Part shown: one piece after another, positions 20,101 to 30,814 of the stretch
How the letters are laid out: each line of letters starts with the position of its first letter
Numbering within the stretch: position 1 is the stretch's first letter
Assembly: GCF_030272615.1 (NCBI RefSeq)
Contig: NC_081411.1
Location: forward strand, 154,964,971 to 155,028,970
Direction: 5' to 3'
Origin: Cryptomeria japonica
Lineage: Eukaryota; Streptophyta; Pinopsida; Cupressales; Cupressaceae
Length of the DNA: 64,000 nt
The notes under the pieces: generated by a model
Databases searched by the model: none
What the model was told of the DNA's origin: nothing
The model's input: only the letters and a program-made list of their open reading frames with translations
Made by a program: the position numbers and the translations under genes

Positions 20101-21452
20101 GAGTCGTTATGAGTTCCTGGTAGAACAAATGTTTTCCCCTGCCTATGACAATTATGAATCCGAAGTCATATGTCACATAGTAGGTTCTGACACCCCTTTA
20201 TGGAAAGATCTATGCCTACATAAAAGATAATATGATTCCACTAGATTTATCCTGAAACCAGAAATGAAACTTTATTCATCAAGCAGCCCACTATTCCCTA
20301 GCCGTTGACACACTTTACCGATGAGGTCTCGATGATACTCTTCTTTGGTGTTTTTATCGTAACTTATCCAAAACCACTTTGCAAGAACTTCACAAAGGTA
20401 TTTGTGGAACACACTCAAGTGGTCCTACTCTCACGAAGAAACTTTTAAGGATGGGATATTATTGGATGACTATGGAAAAGGAATAATACTAGTTTTCCAG
20501 AAAATGTCCAAAATGCCAAACTCATGGAAATCTTATACATGCACTAGTACAGGAACTGCAACCATTCACTACATCATGGTCATTTTGTCAATGGGGACTC
20601 GACCTAGTGGGAAAGATTCATCCTTCCTCATCAAATAGACATAATTTTATCATCGCAGCCACTGATTATTTTACAAAGTGGATAGAGGTTTTCCCATTGA
20701 CTATTGTTACTTGCAAACAAATATCCTCTTTTATCCCAAATTGTCTCATTTGTCGGTATGGAATTCCTAGTTCCATTATCACTGATAATGGAAGACCCTT
20801 CAAAAATCAAGATGTGTGAGAAATGTGTGAAATATTCCATAGCCAACAACATTTCTCCACACCTTAATATCCACAAGGGAATGCCAAAGTAGAGGCCTCA
20901 AACAAAACCATCCTAAAAATGCTTAAGGAAATAGTGAACAAGGTTGGTTGTCATTGACATTTCCAACTCAACCTAGCATTTTGGGCCTACAGAACTAGAA
21001 TCCACACACCTACAGGAGCAACACCATACTAACTTGTGTATGGATTAGAGGCTATTCAACCTATTGAGGTTGATATTCCAGTACTCAGAGTATCACTGAA
21101 GGGACTCATTCTAGATGAGGAATATTAGGTAAATAGACTGTAAGAGTTACAATTGTTAGATGAGAGATGACAACTTGCCTTTGATCACCTCAAATCATAT
21201 AAGAAACGCATTTGCCAGAGATACAATCACAAAGTAAATTCAAGAGCATTTCAAATTGGTGACTTGGTACTAAGGGAAAATCCCCAAAATGAATAGGATT
21301 GGGAAAAGAAGGCCAAGTTTGAACCAAATTGGCTAGGTCCTTTTGTCATCATATCCGCTTATGTATCAGGGGCATATCAACTTTGTACATTAGAAGGGGA
21401 CCTTTTTGATGAACCTATTAGCAATGTGCATCTCAAGAAGTTCTATACATGA
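20101..21452 (+). pseudogene. Element E integrase, decayed
   Basis: Reading-frame changes and many stops, but the integrase is clear. Core blocks are MGKIHPSSSNRHNFIIAATD, YFTKWIEVFPL, ICRYGIPSSIITDNGRPFKN and, after stops, AKVEASNKTILKMLKE. The tail has KFEPNWLGPFVIISAYVSGA and ISNVHLKKFYT. The N-terminal HHCC part (20380-20600) is shifted out of frame. Sequence is closer to B than to A in the tail. Confidence 0.85.
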
Positions 21453-22508
21453 GTTATCCAGTGCATAGATAACGGAAAAATACAAAAAATTAAAAAATCA
21501 AGAAAAAGACAAAAAAATTATAAAAATAAAAAATTGTAATAAAAACAAGTAGTGAAAACTTGGCAACATGTGTTATTTCTGATAGATTGACTCTTATAGG
21601 TTCATATATCATATCTTTATCATCCATCTAAGATAATCCAATGACCATCTCAAAACCTCTAATGCAACACAATCTTGGACACACTTAGCGTAGTCACTGT
21701 CCTTGGTTATGCATCATATCTCACCATGGCTTGGTGATTAATGTATATATCCATATTGAAAAAAGTGTCCATATATGTTGATAGATCTTGATTTTAACTA
21801 GGGGCATCTCGACTTTTGGGTTTAAACAAACAAACAATACAAACATAGACTCTTGAACGAAAACAAAGATCATAACAATTAATGGTAGACATAAAAACCA
21901 AGAACTGAGCAAACTAGACATAGATCTACTTGCAAGATGTTTTATCTAACACGATACATAGGGTAGCATGCTTTTTCCCCTATGGTTGTTTTTTATTTTT
22001 GATATCATATCTCTGAAGAAACTCAAGGATGTCTTGAAACTAGAGACGTGAGGAAGGAGTGTGATTTTTCTTTGTCTACTGTTTATGAGTGAAGCCCTAT
22101 CACTATACAAATTTGTCTTACAATGTGATTAGGTAACATATCATTGAGGACATTACCAATTTTCATAGGACATAGGCTAACTCTTTTCTATTATATGCAA
22201 GCAACACTCTAGTCGTCTGGGTTTAATTATACCTTGACACTTGTGTCATCTTGCAATATCAAAATCCATGTAAGTTATACTCGGGTCATTATGGTTCAAC
22301 TATACCATGATGCTTGTATCAACTTTAAACATATCAAAGACTCAATGATGATAAAAAGGAAGCACTATAAAATTTCATCGCAATGATGACTATATCAGAA
22401 ATGAAATATCATTTCATATCATATTTGCCTGCATTTAGTTGCATTAATTAGTCATATCTACTTAGCTGCATATCATTGGTTGGTTAATATAATTTAAAAG
22501 TTTCATTA
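21453..22508. other. Element E 3' noncoding region
   Basis: No protein recognised. A copy of the post-integrase motif (AGTGAAAACTTGGCAACATG, about 21551-21570) lies 100 bases after the integrase stop. AT-rich sequence follows, with GCATTTAGTTGCATT near 22430, a motif that recurs at 29200-29340. I take this as evidence that the tail of E continues beyond the two later insertions. Confidence 0.5.
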
Positions 22509-22513
22509 GTATC

Positions 22514-23327
22514 TGTATATGGTGAAAATGGATTAACAATAATGTTGAAAGACTAAATGAATTCAACCACAAAACCCTAGCCTAACAACAACAAATATCC
22601 ACCATAACATATGAAGATTACCTATGACAATGAAAATCAAATGAAATCACAAAGATTATACCATCACATTTCCAATAGGGTTTGAATCTCCATTCTTCCT
22701 ATCTCCATTGATCTTTCTTGATATATTTGCTCTCAGATTTTATATGTGCACAAGAGCTCAACAAAGAACGAAAATGTGGTTGCAAGTAGGCTTGATTGCA
22801 TATGCAAGTTCGAAAGCATAGTTGGGGCTGAATGCATAATGAGTGTAATCAATTGATTAGGATGATTGATTGATTAGGGTTGATAATGAAGGAAGAATCC
22901 TCTTATATAGAAGACACTATATGAAATAAAGGGATAAGATTGAGAGGTGTAAAAGAGATCGGCTATGATTAGAGGGTAGGTAGAGGAAATAAGAAAATAA
23001 TGAAAGGAGTAGGTAGTGTATGAATTAAGAGATGAGTGACATGAGTCATGGGTAGAAAAGGCTAATGATTTAATTAAATAAATAAAGATTTATTTAATTA
23101 ATAGAGGAAGTGGGATCAATTAAATAAATAAAAGTATTTATTTAATTTAGGAAAAGGGTAATTTAAATAAACAAATGTATTTATTTAAGTGAGAAATAAG
23201 GCTAGAAGAGGATAAATATATTAATTAAATAAATAAAGATTTATTTAATTAATAGAAGAATTAGGCTAAAGTAATTAAATAAATAAAATATTTATTTAAT
23301 TAGACATGACAATTTTAGGTGTCTATA
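22514..23327 (-). mobile_element. Solo Gypsy LTR in the tail of element E
   Basis: An 814-bp LTR with no internal region. GTATC flanks it on both sides (22509-22513 and 23328-23332). On the minus strand it starts TATAGACACCTAAAATTG, the TGTAGACACCTAAA start of the A/E group with the second base changed, and ends CCATATACA. A TATATAAG motif near 22905 fits a promoter. Such a solo LTR is the usual product of LTR-LTR recombination. Confidence 0.82.
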
Positions 23328-23332
23328 GTATC

Positions 23333-23464
23333 ATTTTGCATCTCATTTTCAAGATACATCTTATTGCATTATCTTGTTAATTTTGCATCTCATTTTCAAG
23401 ATACATCTCATTGCATTATCTTATTAATTTTGCATCTCATTTTCAAGATACATCTCATTGCATT
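23333..23464. repeat. 47-bp tandem repeat, about three copies
   Basis: Units of TTTTGCATCTCATTTTCAAG followed by ATACATCTCATTGCATTATCTT. The Copia element C is inserted at its right edge, in a GCATT. Confidence 0.8.
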
Positions 23465-24870
23465 TGATGGTATGATGAAAGAATAAGTATCTGGTATTTA
23501 CTGAGAGGGGGGGGGTGAATCAATAAATTGAAAAACTAATACAAACTTTCCTGATCTCAATCTCAATCACAAAAAGTAAACTTATGAATAAAATATCTCT
23601 GTCAAGATAAAATCTTCATAAGTAAAAACCAATATCAACCGGTTGTTTGTTATACCAACTTAACAGTAAACAACATTAAACTTGTAAACATCCAAATTAT
23701 TTAGCATATGTTCATTTCTCAAAGCTTCTGGTTATCATGCCTTATCAGAATAGTTAAGTAATTAATCAAATCAACCATAAGATCATAACCAAAAAAACAT
23801 TCACTGCATGAAACAAATATTTTTGACGTGGAAACCCAAATGAGAAAAACCACGGTGAAATGAGACTCACAAGATAACTATTTGAACTCTTCTGAAGTTC
23901 GCCGTATTAGGAGCCAAGCCTATTAAAGCTTTTACAAAAGGTCTGTTAAGAACTAATCCTGTTAAGAATCACCCTGTTAAGGGATCGACTACAAATAACT
24001 TGTTGGAAGCAAGTAACCTGTTAGGACTAACCTCGGTAGAGGATTTAAGAATCCAAGCTAATGGATCACCTTGTTAGAGGATTTAAGAAGTAACCAAGCT
24101 TGTTAGAGCTTACCCACTTATGGGATTTCAATTCTGCTGTAATTATTATAAAACAACAGGGTTTTGTTTGATCTATCTAAATAGCACTATACTTGCTTGA
24201 TCAGATCCTTTTTAAGTTTCCATCTTCTTTTACTCAAACTGTAGACTCATTATCTGGTTCGGCAACCACACACTCAATGATTTCTACCAACACCTTTACA
24301 AAACAACTTGATCGACCTTATAACAAATCAATTAGGTTGGTAACACAACAAAAACCTTATTCTCTCATAGAGATTACAAAACAAATCGGTTAAAGTATGA
24401 TCGTTGGATTTACATAGCAATTTGTACACATTAATCAAGAAAACTCCAACTGCTCCTTGATCACCGCTTCATCAGACTCAGTAACTCATCACATGCTTTA
24501 CATTAGATGCAAAATACCTTACTCATTCCATAGACAAAAATGCGCGAAAACAATTTGAACTTATCTTCATAAAATGATCACACGTGTCTTCATCATTAAA
24601 GCTTATCATTAGATCATAAACCAACATAACCAATTCAACAACCTTTAATTGGTTAGGGTTCAACAAAAGAACAACGGGTAGGGTTTAAACCTCTTATATT
24701 GGTTACCGGTTCAACTCGCAAACTTACATACTGGTTTACAATATCTTCCACAAATATCTTCCTAGCGGTTATAAGACAATATCAATAATAACAACAATAT
24801 CATTACTGGTTAATTGACATCAATGACAATATAACATATCATTAATACAATCTTCATGCAAATACCAACA
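23465..24870 (-). repeat. 3' LTR of element C
   Basis: Minus-strand start TGTTGGTATTTGCATGAAG. On the plus strand it begins TGATGGTATGATGAAAGAAT and contains GAGAGGGGGGGGTGAATC close to that end. It aligns with 27710-29121 throughout. Confidence 0.9.
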
Positions 24871-24884
24871 ATCTCCCCCTTTGG
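24871..24884 (-). other. Polypurine tract of element C
   Basis: Minus-strand CCAAAGGGGGAGAT directly abuts the 3' LTR. Confidence 0.8.
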
Positions 24885-25201
24885 CATTGATGGCAATACA
24901 AATACCAACACCTATTGATTGCTGTTGTGATTGTGAATAGGAATCTTGGTTTACATACCAAGTATTCACAATTCTCTCCATGTCTTCATCTTGGTACTGG
25001 TTCTCCTCCTCATAATCACATAATACTTCTCCTCCTTTGACAACAATGCCAAATTGAAAGTAAATCATGTAATTGCCAATTTCACTATACAACAACAATA
25101 ATCTGTAACATAATGCTCCCCCTGTGGAATAACTTCCACTACTACACCATTCCTTCTGTAAAATTTTGCAAGTGGTTCAGGGACTGATGCAATCAACATC
25201 A

Positions 25202-25640
25202 TGCTCAACTAACCTCATGAAGGGGTACAACCCCTAGTTGACTTCTAATATACTCAAATGTAGTCTTAGGTAGAGGTTTGGTAAAAATATCTGCAAGCTG
25301 CTCCTTGGTAGAAACATTCTCTAAGATAACATCTTTGCTCTGCACTTTTTCCCTCAAGAAATGATACTTCAATTCAATGTGATTGGTTCGTGCGTGCAAA
25401 ACATGATTCTTTGAAATATTTATGGCACTTGTATTATCACATAAAATATTTATGGGTTCTGAAATCTTCATCTTAAAACCTTCCAATATGTGCCTCATCC
25501 AAATAGCTTGTGTGCAATTCATATAAGCTGCTACATACTCATCTTCAACAGTAGATTATGAAGTGCAACTCTACTTCTTAGTACTCCATGAAACAAGTCT
25601 TCCTTCAAGAAATAATGCTCCATCGGTTGTATTTTTCTAG
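25202..25640 (-). pseudogene. Element C RNase H
   Basis: Copia RNase H: NILCDNTSAINISKNHVLHA, RTNHIELKYHFLRE and EQLADIFTKPLPKTTFEYIR are textbook blocks of the family's C-terminus. The conserved STxEAEY box lies at about 25535-25560 behind two stops. One frame change separates it from RT near 25600. Confidence 0.88.
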
Positions 25641-27051
25641 TCATCAACATTTCTGCCCAATCAGCATTTGTGTATACCTTCAAATCAAAGTTTCCTCCGT
25701 ATGGATACCATAATCCATAGTCAACAGTACCTTTCAAGTATCTGAAGATTCTCTTGGTTTCTATCAGATGTGTTCCCTTAGGATTCTTCTGGAATCTAGA
25801 AACTATGCCAACTGCATTGGCTATATTTGGTCTATTGTGAATGACATAGTGCAAAGTGCCAATCATTGACCTATATTCCTTCTCATCAACAGACTTAGAT
25901 TCATATTCCTTAGACAACTTACAACCTGTAACCATTGGTGTTCCAACTGGTTTACAGTCACTCATGCGAAATGTCTTCAAAACCTCTTTTACATACTTAG
26001 ATTGTGTAATGAAAATACCATTCCTCATTTGTTGTATTTGTAAGTCTATGAAATTATTTATTTCCCCTACTAAAGACATTTCAAACTCATTTTTCATTTC
26101 ATCTACAAAACTATTGCAAATGACATCATTACCTCCAAATATGATATCATCAACAAATACTTCACTAACCAATATTTCATCTCCTTCAGACTTGAGATAT
26201 ATGTTACTATCATCACTGGTTCTCAGAAATTCTATGTTCATTAGATGTGTATGAATGTCTTTCATACCATGCTCTGGGTGCCTGCTTTAATCCATATAAA
26301 TCCTTATGCAATCTACATACCATGTCTTTCTCATTAGTCAAAGCATATCCATCTGGCTGCTCTATGTATATTTCTTCTTCCAAATCCCATTAAAAAATGC
26401 AAACTTAACATCCATCTGGTATACCTTGAACTTCTTATGAGCTGCAAATGTAATTAAAGTTATGACACCTTCTAGTCTTGCTACTGATTCAAAAGTTTCA
26501 CCATAATCTTCTCTTTCTTCTTATGCATAGCCCTTGCAAACCAACATAGCCTTATTGTGAATTACAAAACCATATTTATTCAACTTGTTTCCGAATACCC
26601 ATTTAGTACCTATAACATTCCTATTTACCGGCTGGGGTACTAGGGTCCAAGTGTTGTTCTTCTCAATTTGATCCAATTCCTCTTCCATAGCTTTAACCCA
26701 ATGATCATCACCAAATGCCTCTGTAGCAGTTCTTGGTTCTATGGTGGAGATCATGCAAGAGTTCTCTCTTATTCTCATTCTGGTTAGTACTCTAGCATCC
26801 TTATCCCCAATAATCTGTTTAGGACTATGATTCAGTCTCACATATCTAGGAATAACATAATCATTATCTTCAGGTTCAACTTCATCATTTTCATCATCTT
26901 CTAAATTTATCTGTTTCGGTTGAACAAGTGCATCATATTTTGCTTTGTCGGTTTTAGATTTAACAGCTTTTGGCTCCAAAAACAAAATGCAAGGATATTC
27001 ATTATTATTTTCCAAATTGATTTCCTTCAAAACTTCAGGATATTCATCCAC
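25641..27051 (-). pseudogene. Element C reverse transcriptase
   Basis: Starts at TPRYVRLNH-type linker (YVIPRYVRLNHSPKQIIGDK), then WVKAMEEELDQIEKNNTWTL and VIGTKWVFGNKLN. A decayed section with stops follows (26265-26520), then the catalytic box VFVDDIIFGG, YVKEVLKTFRMSDCKPVGTP and RYLKGTVDYGLWYP. The Asp-Asp pair is intact. RT and RNase H lie last, after integrase, which defines Copia order. Confidence 0.9.
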
Positions 27052-27155
27052 TTGAACATCAATACTCTCAACAATTCTCTGTGTCCAGTTGTTAAAACAC
27101 TTGTAGGCCTTACTCTTGGTAGAATAGCCAAGAAATATGCCTTCATCACTCTTAG
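27052..27155 (-). pseudogene. Element C integrase C-terminal remnant
   Basis: Only the final part remains: KSDEGIFLGYSTKSKAYKCF, the conserved end of Copia integrase. The catalytic core and zinc-binding region are gone. Confidence 0.8.
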
Positions 27156-27660
27156 CTCAAATGGTGTAGACCTATAGTAGGGTTCTTAGTACCTTACTGA
27201 TAACTATGGAATCTTCCACTTTCCCTCCTGCACTCTTAATTTCACTGATTATCTCTTTTATCCTTTGACCATATTGCTAGATATTCTCACCTTCAGTCTT
27301 TCGTATGTCATCAAAATTTCCTCTTAGACTAGCAAGCTTAACAAGTTCATCACCGCTATAAATCTCTTCAAGTTTTTGCAATACCTCATGTGCAGTCTCT
27401 AGACCATGAACATCTACATATTCAACATCAGACAGGGAACTGATAATGGCCTCTAATTCTTGATGATTTTCTTGTTGTTCTTTCTTCTTACCATCAGTCA
27501 AAATGCCAGTGGGTGCAGCATATTTAGTATTGACATGTTCCCAATACTGAATTCCCAGACTCTTGATGTAAATTTTCATTCTATCGCTCCCTATTTTGTA
27601 GTTCTCTTTGTTAAACTTCGGACCTTCCTTTTTCATCACGATCTGCAAGATATTTTGCTC
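27156..27660 (-). pseudogene. Element C gag fragment fused to integrase tail
   Basis: UBN2-type Copia gag. Visible are MKKEGPKFNKENYKIGSDRM, YVDVHGLETAHEVLQKLEEI and LASLRGNFDDIRKTEGENI, continuing to a VLRTLL block that is joined in the same frame to the integrase tail near 27155. Two stops (TAG and TGA) flank VYTI just before the joint. The zinc knuckle, protease and most of integrase are deleted. Confidence 0.8.
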
Positions 27661-27695
27661 AGCCTATTAGGCTTAGATCTTAGATGACCTAAGAT

Positions 27696-27707
27696 GCTTT
27701 GATACCA
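27696..27707 (-). other. Primer binding site of element C
   Basis: Minus-strand TGGTATCAAAGC, one base from the initiator-Met tRNA complement TGGTATCAGAGC, two bases after the LTR end. Confidence 0.88.
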
Positions 27708-27709
27708 AT

Positions 27710-29121
27710 TGATATTATGATGAAAAAATAAGTATCCGGTAGATTACTGAGAGGGAGGGGGTGAATTAGTAAATTGAAAAACCGATACAAACTTTCTCAA
27801 TCTCAATCACAAAAAGTAAACTTATCAATAAAATATCTCTGTCAAGATAAAATCTTCATAAGTAAAAACCAATATCAATTGGTTGTCTATTATACCAACT
27901 TAAGAGTAAATGACATTAATCTCCTAAACATCCAAATTCTTTACCATATGTCAACTGACTTCATTTCTCAATGCTTTTAGTTATCATGCTTTATCAGAGT
28001 AGTTAAGTAGTTAATCAAATCAACGATAAGATCATAACCACAAAAACATTCACCACATGACACAAATATTTTTGATGTGGAAACCCAAATGGGAAAAACC
28101 ATGGTGAGATGAGACTCACAAGATAACTATCTGAACTCTTATGAAGTTCTCCTTGTTAGGATCCAAGCCTGTTAAAGCTTTTACAAAAGTCCTGTTAAGA
28201 ACTGATCCTATTAAGAATCACCCGATCAAGGGATTGACTACAAATGCATTGTTAGAAGCAAGTACCCTATTAGGAGTAACCTCGGTAGAGGATTTGAGAA
28301 TCCAAGCTAATGGATCACCTTTTTAGATGATTTAAGAAGTAACCAAGCTTGTTAAAGCTTACCCGGTTAGGGGATTTCAGTTCTGCTGTAATTGTTAGAA
28401 AACAACAAGGTTTTGTTTGATATGTCTGAATAGAACTATACTTGCTTGATCAGATCCTTTTTAAGTTTCCATCTGCCTTTACTCAAACTGCAGATTCATT
28501 ATCTGGTTCGACAACCACACACTCAACTGATTTCTACCAACACCTTTACAAAACAACTTCATCGACCTTATAACAAATCAAGTAGGTTGGTAACACACCA
28601 AAAACCTTATTCTCTCATAGAGATTACAAAACAAATCAGTTCAAGTATGACCGTTGAATTTACATAGTAATCTATACACATTAATCAAGAAAACTCCAAC
28701 CACTCCTTGATCACCGCTTCATTGGACCCAGTAACTCATCACACACTTTACATTAGATGCAGTATACTTTGCTCATTCCCTAGACAAAAATGTGCCAAAA
28801 CAATTCAAACTTATCTTCATACAATGATCACATGTGTTGTCATCATTACCGCTCATGATTAGGTCATAAACCAAAATAACCAAATCAACAATCTTTAATC
28901 GATTAGCGTTTCAATAAAAAAACAACTGGTAGGGTTTAAACCTCTGATACTGGTTACCGGTTCAACTTACAAAATTACATACCAGCTTACAATATCTTCC
29001 ACAAAGCTCTTCCTACTAGTTAGAAGGCAATATAAATAATATCAACAATATCATTACCGGTTAATTGACATCAATGACATCATAACATATCATTAATACA
29101 ATCTTCATGCAAATGCCAACA
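27710..29121 (-). repeat. 5' LTR of element C
   Basis: Plus-strand start TGATATTATGATG and end ATGCCAACA. It aligns end to end with 23465-24870 with numerous substitutions and small indels. A run GAGAGGGAGGGGGTGAATTA near the left end corresponds to the G-run in the other copy. Confidence 0.9.
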
Positions 29122-29612
29122 ACATTATCATGTTAGTTTCGCATCTATACATTTCATTATCATATCATTCCACAATACATTTCATTACATATCATTATCA
29201 TTTAAAAAGTGCATTTAGTTGCATCATCATTTCATATCATTATCAAAGTGTATTTAGTTGCATCATCATTTCATATCATTATCAAAGTGCACTTAGTTGC
29301 ATTATGATTATCATTTAAAAAGTGCATTTAGTTGCATTATCATTTCATAATATTTACAAGATAATTTAGGCATTATCACTAAGTATTATTTCATTGATAC
29401 CATTAATCATTTCATTTAGTATCATTAATAATTTCTTATCATTTCATCAAAAATTGTCCTTCCATTTTATTGCATTTAGTGTCATTAACATATCATATAT
29501 TATCATTTTAGTATCATTTTTTATCATATCATTACATTTCCTATCATTAAGCATTTAAACTATATATCATTTAAATCATTTCATTAGTATCATTGATCAC
29601 ATCATATCATTA
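29122..29612. repeat. Degenerate CATTTAGTTGCAT / TATCATTTCAT repeats, tail of E
   Basis: Imperfect repeats of GTGCATTTAGTTGCATCATC and ATCATTTCATATCATTATCA, about 40-60 bases per unit, decaying to ATCATTT runs. The motif also occurs at 22420-22450, before the solo LTR, which supports one continuous older sequence. No gene. Confidence 0.65.
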
Positions 29613-29777
29613 TTGAAGAAGTTGAGAAAATACAACTTCAGAGATCCCAAGAACACCTGTTAGCAAAATACCTATCACAAGAGATGATTGGAGGCAAAAT
29701 ACAATAATGGCTCTAAAGAAGAAGATTATCATTCAGAGAGGGAATCAATTATGAAAAAGTACAATACACTTCTTATA
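29613..29777 (-). mobile_element. Putative LTR of Copia element X, left part
   Basis: Candidate LTR split by the foldback element. The other part is 40790-40955. Together they would make an LTR of about 330 bp whose minus-strand start TGTTAGAGTTTTCTTG and adjacent polypurine tract fit Copia. The left terminus (TGAAGAAG at 29613) is a guess, because no second LTR copy is in the window to compare. Confidence 0.4.
29774..29777. repeat. Putative target duplication of the foldback element
   Basis: TATA here and at 40790-40793 flank termini that begin GGGTA on each strand. A 2-bp TA duplication is equally possible, as the four bases are palindromic. Confidence 0.5.
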
Positions 29778-29927
29778 GGGTAAGTGCACCAAGTTGTGGT
29801 ACCAAAAAGGTGCCACTTTTTATCTTTTCATAAAAATGTGTCATTGGTATGAAAAGGTCGTCCAAACCTACAGGTTGGATGCCCATGGCAAATCCAAACC
29901 AAAGGGTTGGTATTATCCCAAGCAAAC

Positions 29928-30170
29928 CATTTGGCAAGCGCCAAATATGGCACTCGCCAAATGCAAAATTTTGAATTTTCACATTTGGCAAGCGCCAAAT
30001 ATGGCGCTCGCCAAATGCATAATTTTGAATTTTCACATTTGGCATGTGCCAAATTTGGCGCTCACCAAATGCATAATTTTAAATTTTCACATTTGGCGAG
30101 CGCCTTTGGCACTTGCCAAATGTGAAAAGTTAATTTTTTGCATTTGGCGAGTACCAAATTTTGCATGTGC
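29928..30170. repeat. 54-bp tandem repeats with palindromic core in the left arm
   Basis: Units start at 29928, 29982 and 30036, with a shortened fourth. Each carries CATTTGGCAAGCGCCAAAT, itself an interrupted palindrome, followed by GGCGCTCGCCAAATG and an AT-rich spacer. The right arm has about one copy near 39855-39900, so the left array expanded after the arms formed. Confidence 0.85.
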
Positions 30171-30369
30171 CAAATGTTTTGCATTGTCTAATGTGAAGGT
30201 TTTGTGAGTGTGTAGATTTTCCAATCTGAGCACAAGTTATATCCACCCCCGAGGGAGAATATATACATGAAATATAACATTTAAATATAGCACTATAGGA
30301 CTTATAATGTAGATTCTAGTTTTTAGAGGATCATATAAAATTTCAGACAGTCAAATTTTAGTAAGCAAC

Positions 30370-30746
30370 ATGCTCCTATTAGCATTCTTTAGCTATGTAT
30401 CTCTCTCTTTTTATCTTCCCCAAACTTTAGACCTATCTCTCTCCCTCTCTTGTCTCTCTCACTTCTCTATCCTTGACTCTCTCCCTCTCTCTTCTCTCTC
30501 ACTCTCTTATTGTTTCTCTCCCCTCCCACTCCTTTCTCTTGGTCGCTACCTATCCCTTTTATCCCCTCTCTCCCAATATCTAGGGTTTTCCCTCCCTCCC
30601 TATTCACCTCACTGCCTCTCCCTCCCTATATTATTACCCACCTTTCTCTCCCCCTATAGGTTTCTCACTTATCTAATTTTCCACCCTCTAGTTCTCTCCC
30701 TCCCTCTCCACCTTTCTCTCCCTTCTCCTTACATCTATATATTTAT

Positions 30747-30814
<68 letters not shown>

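Larger units (their letters stand above)
23465..29121 (-). mobile_element. Copia element C, internally deleted
   Basis: Minus-strand Ty1/Copia element with LTRs at 23465-24870 and 27710-29121 (1406 and 1412 bp). The initiator-Met-type primer site is TGGTATCAAAGC and the polypurine tract CCAAAGGGGGAGAT. The 5-bp flanks GCATT and ACATT match at four of five bases. The internal region is only 2.8 kb because gag is joined directly to the end of integrase. What remains is a gag fragment, integrase tail, RT and RNase H. The many LTR differences make this an older insertion than A. Confidence 0.92.

Noticed and set aside
29130-29600. Possible microsatellite-derived gene (HYHLKSAFSCIIISYHYQ-type repeat protein)
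   Set aside because: Translation of the ATCATTTCAT/GCATTTAGTTG repeat; no start context or homology.
20000-29612. A 3' LTR for element E inside the window
   Set aside because: No second copy of TGTAGACACCTAAATTTG...AGCATACA was seen. The solo LTR at 22514-23327 is on the other strand, shorter, and has its own duplication.
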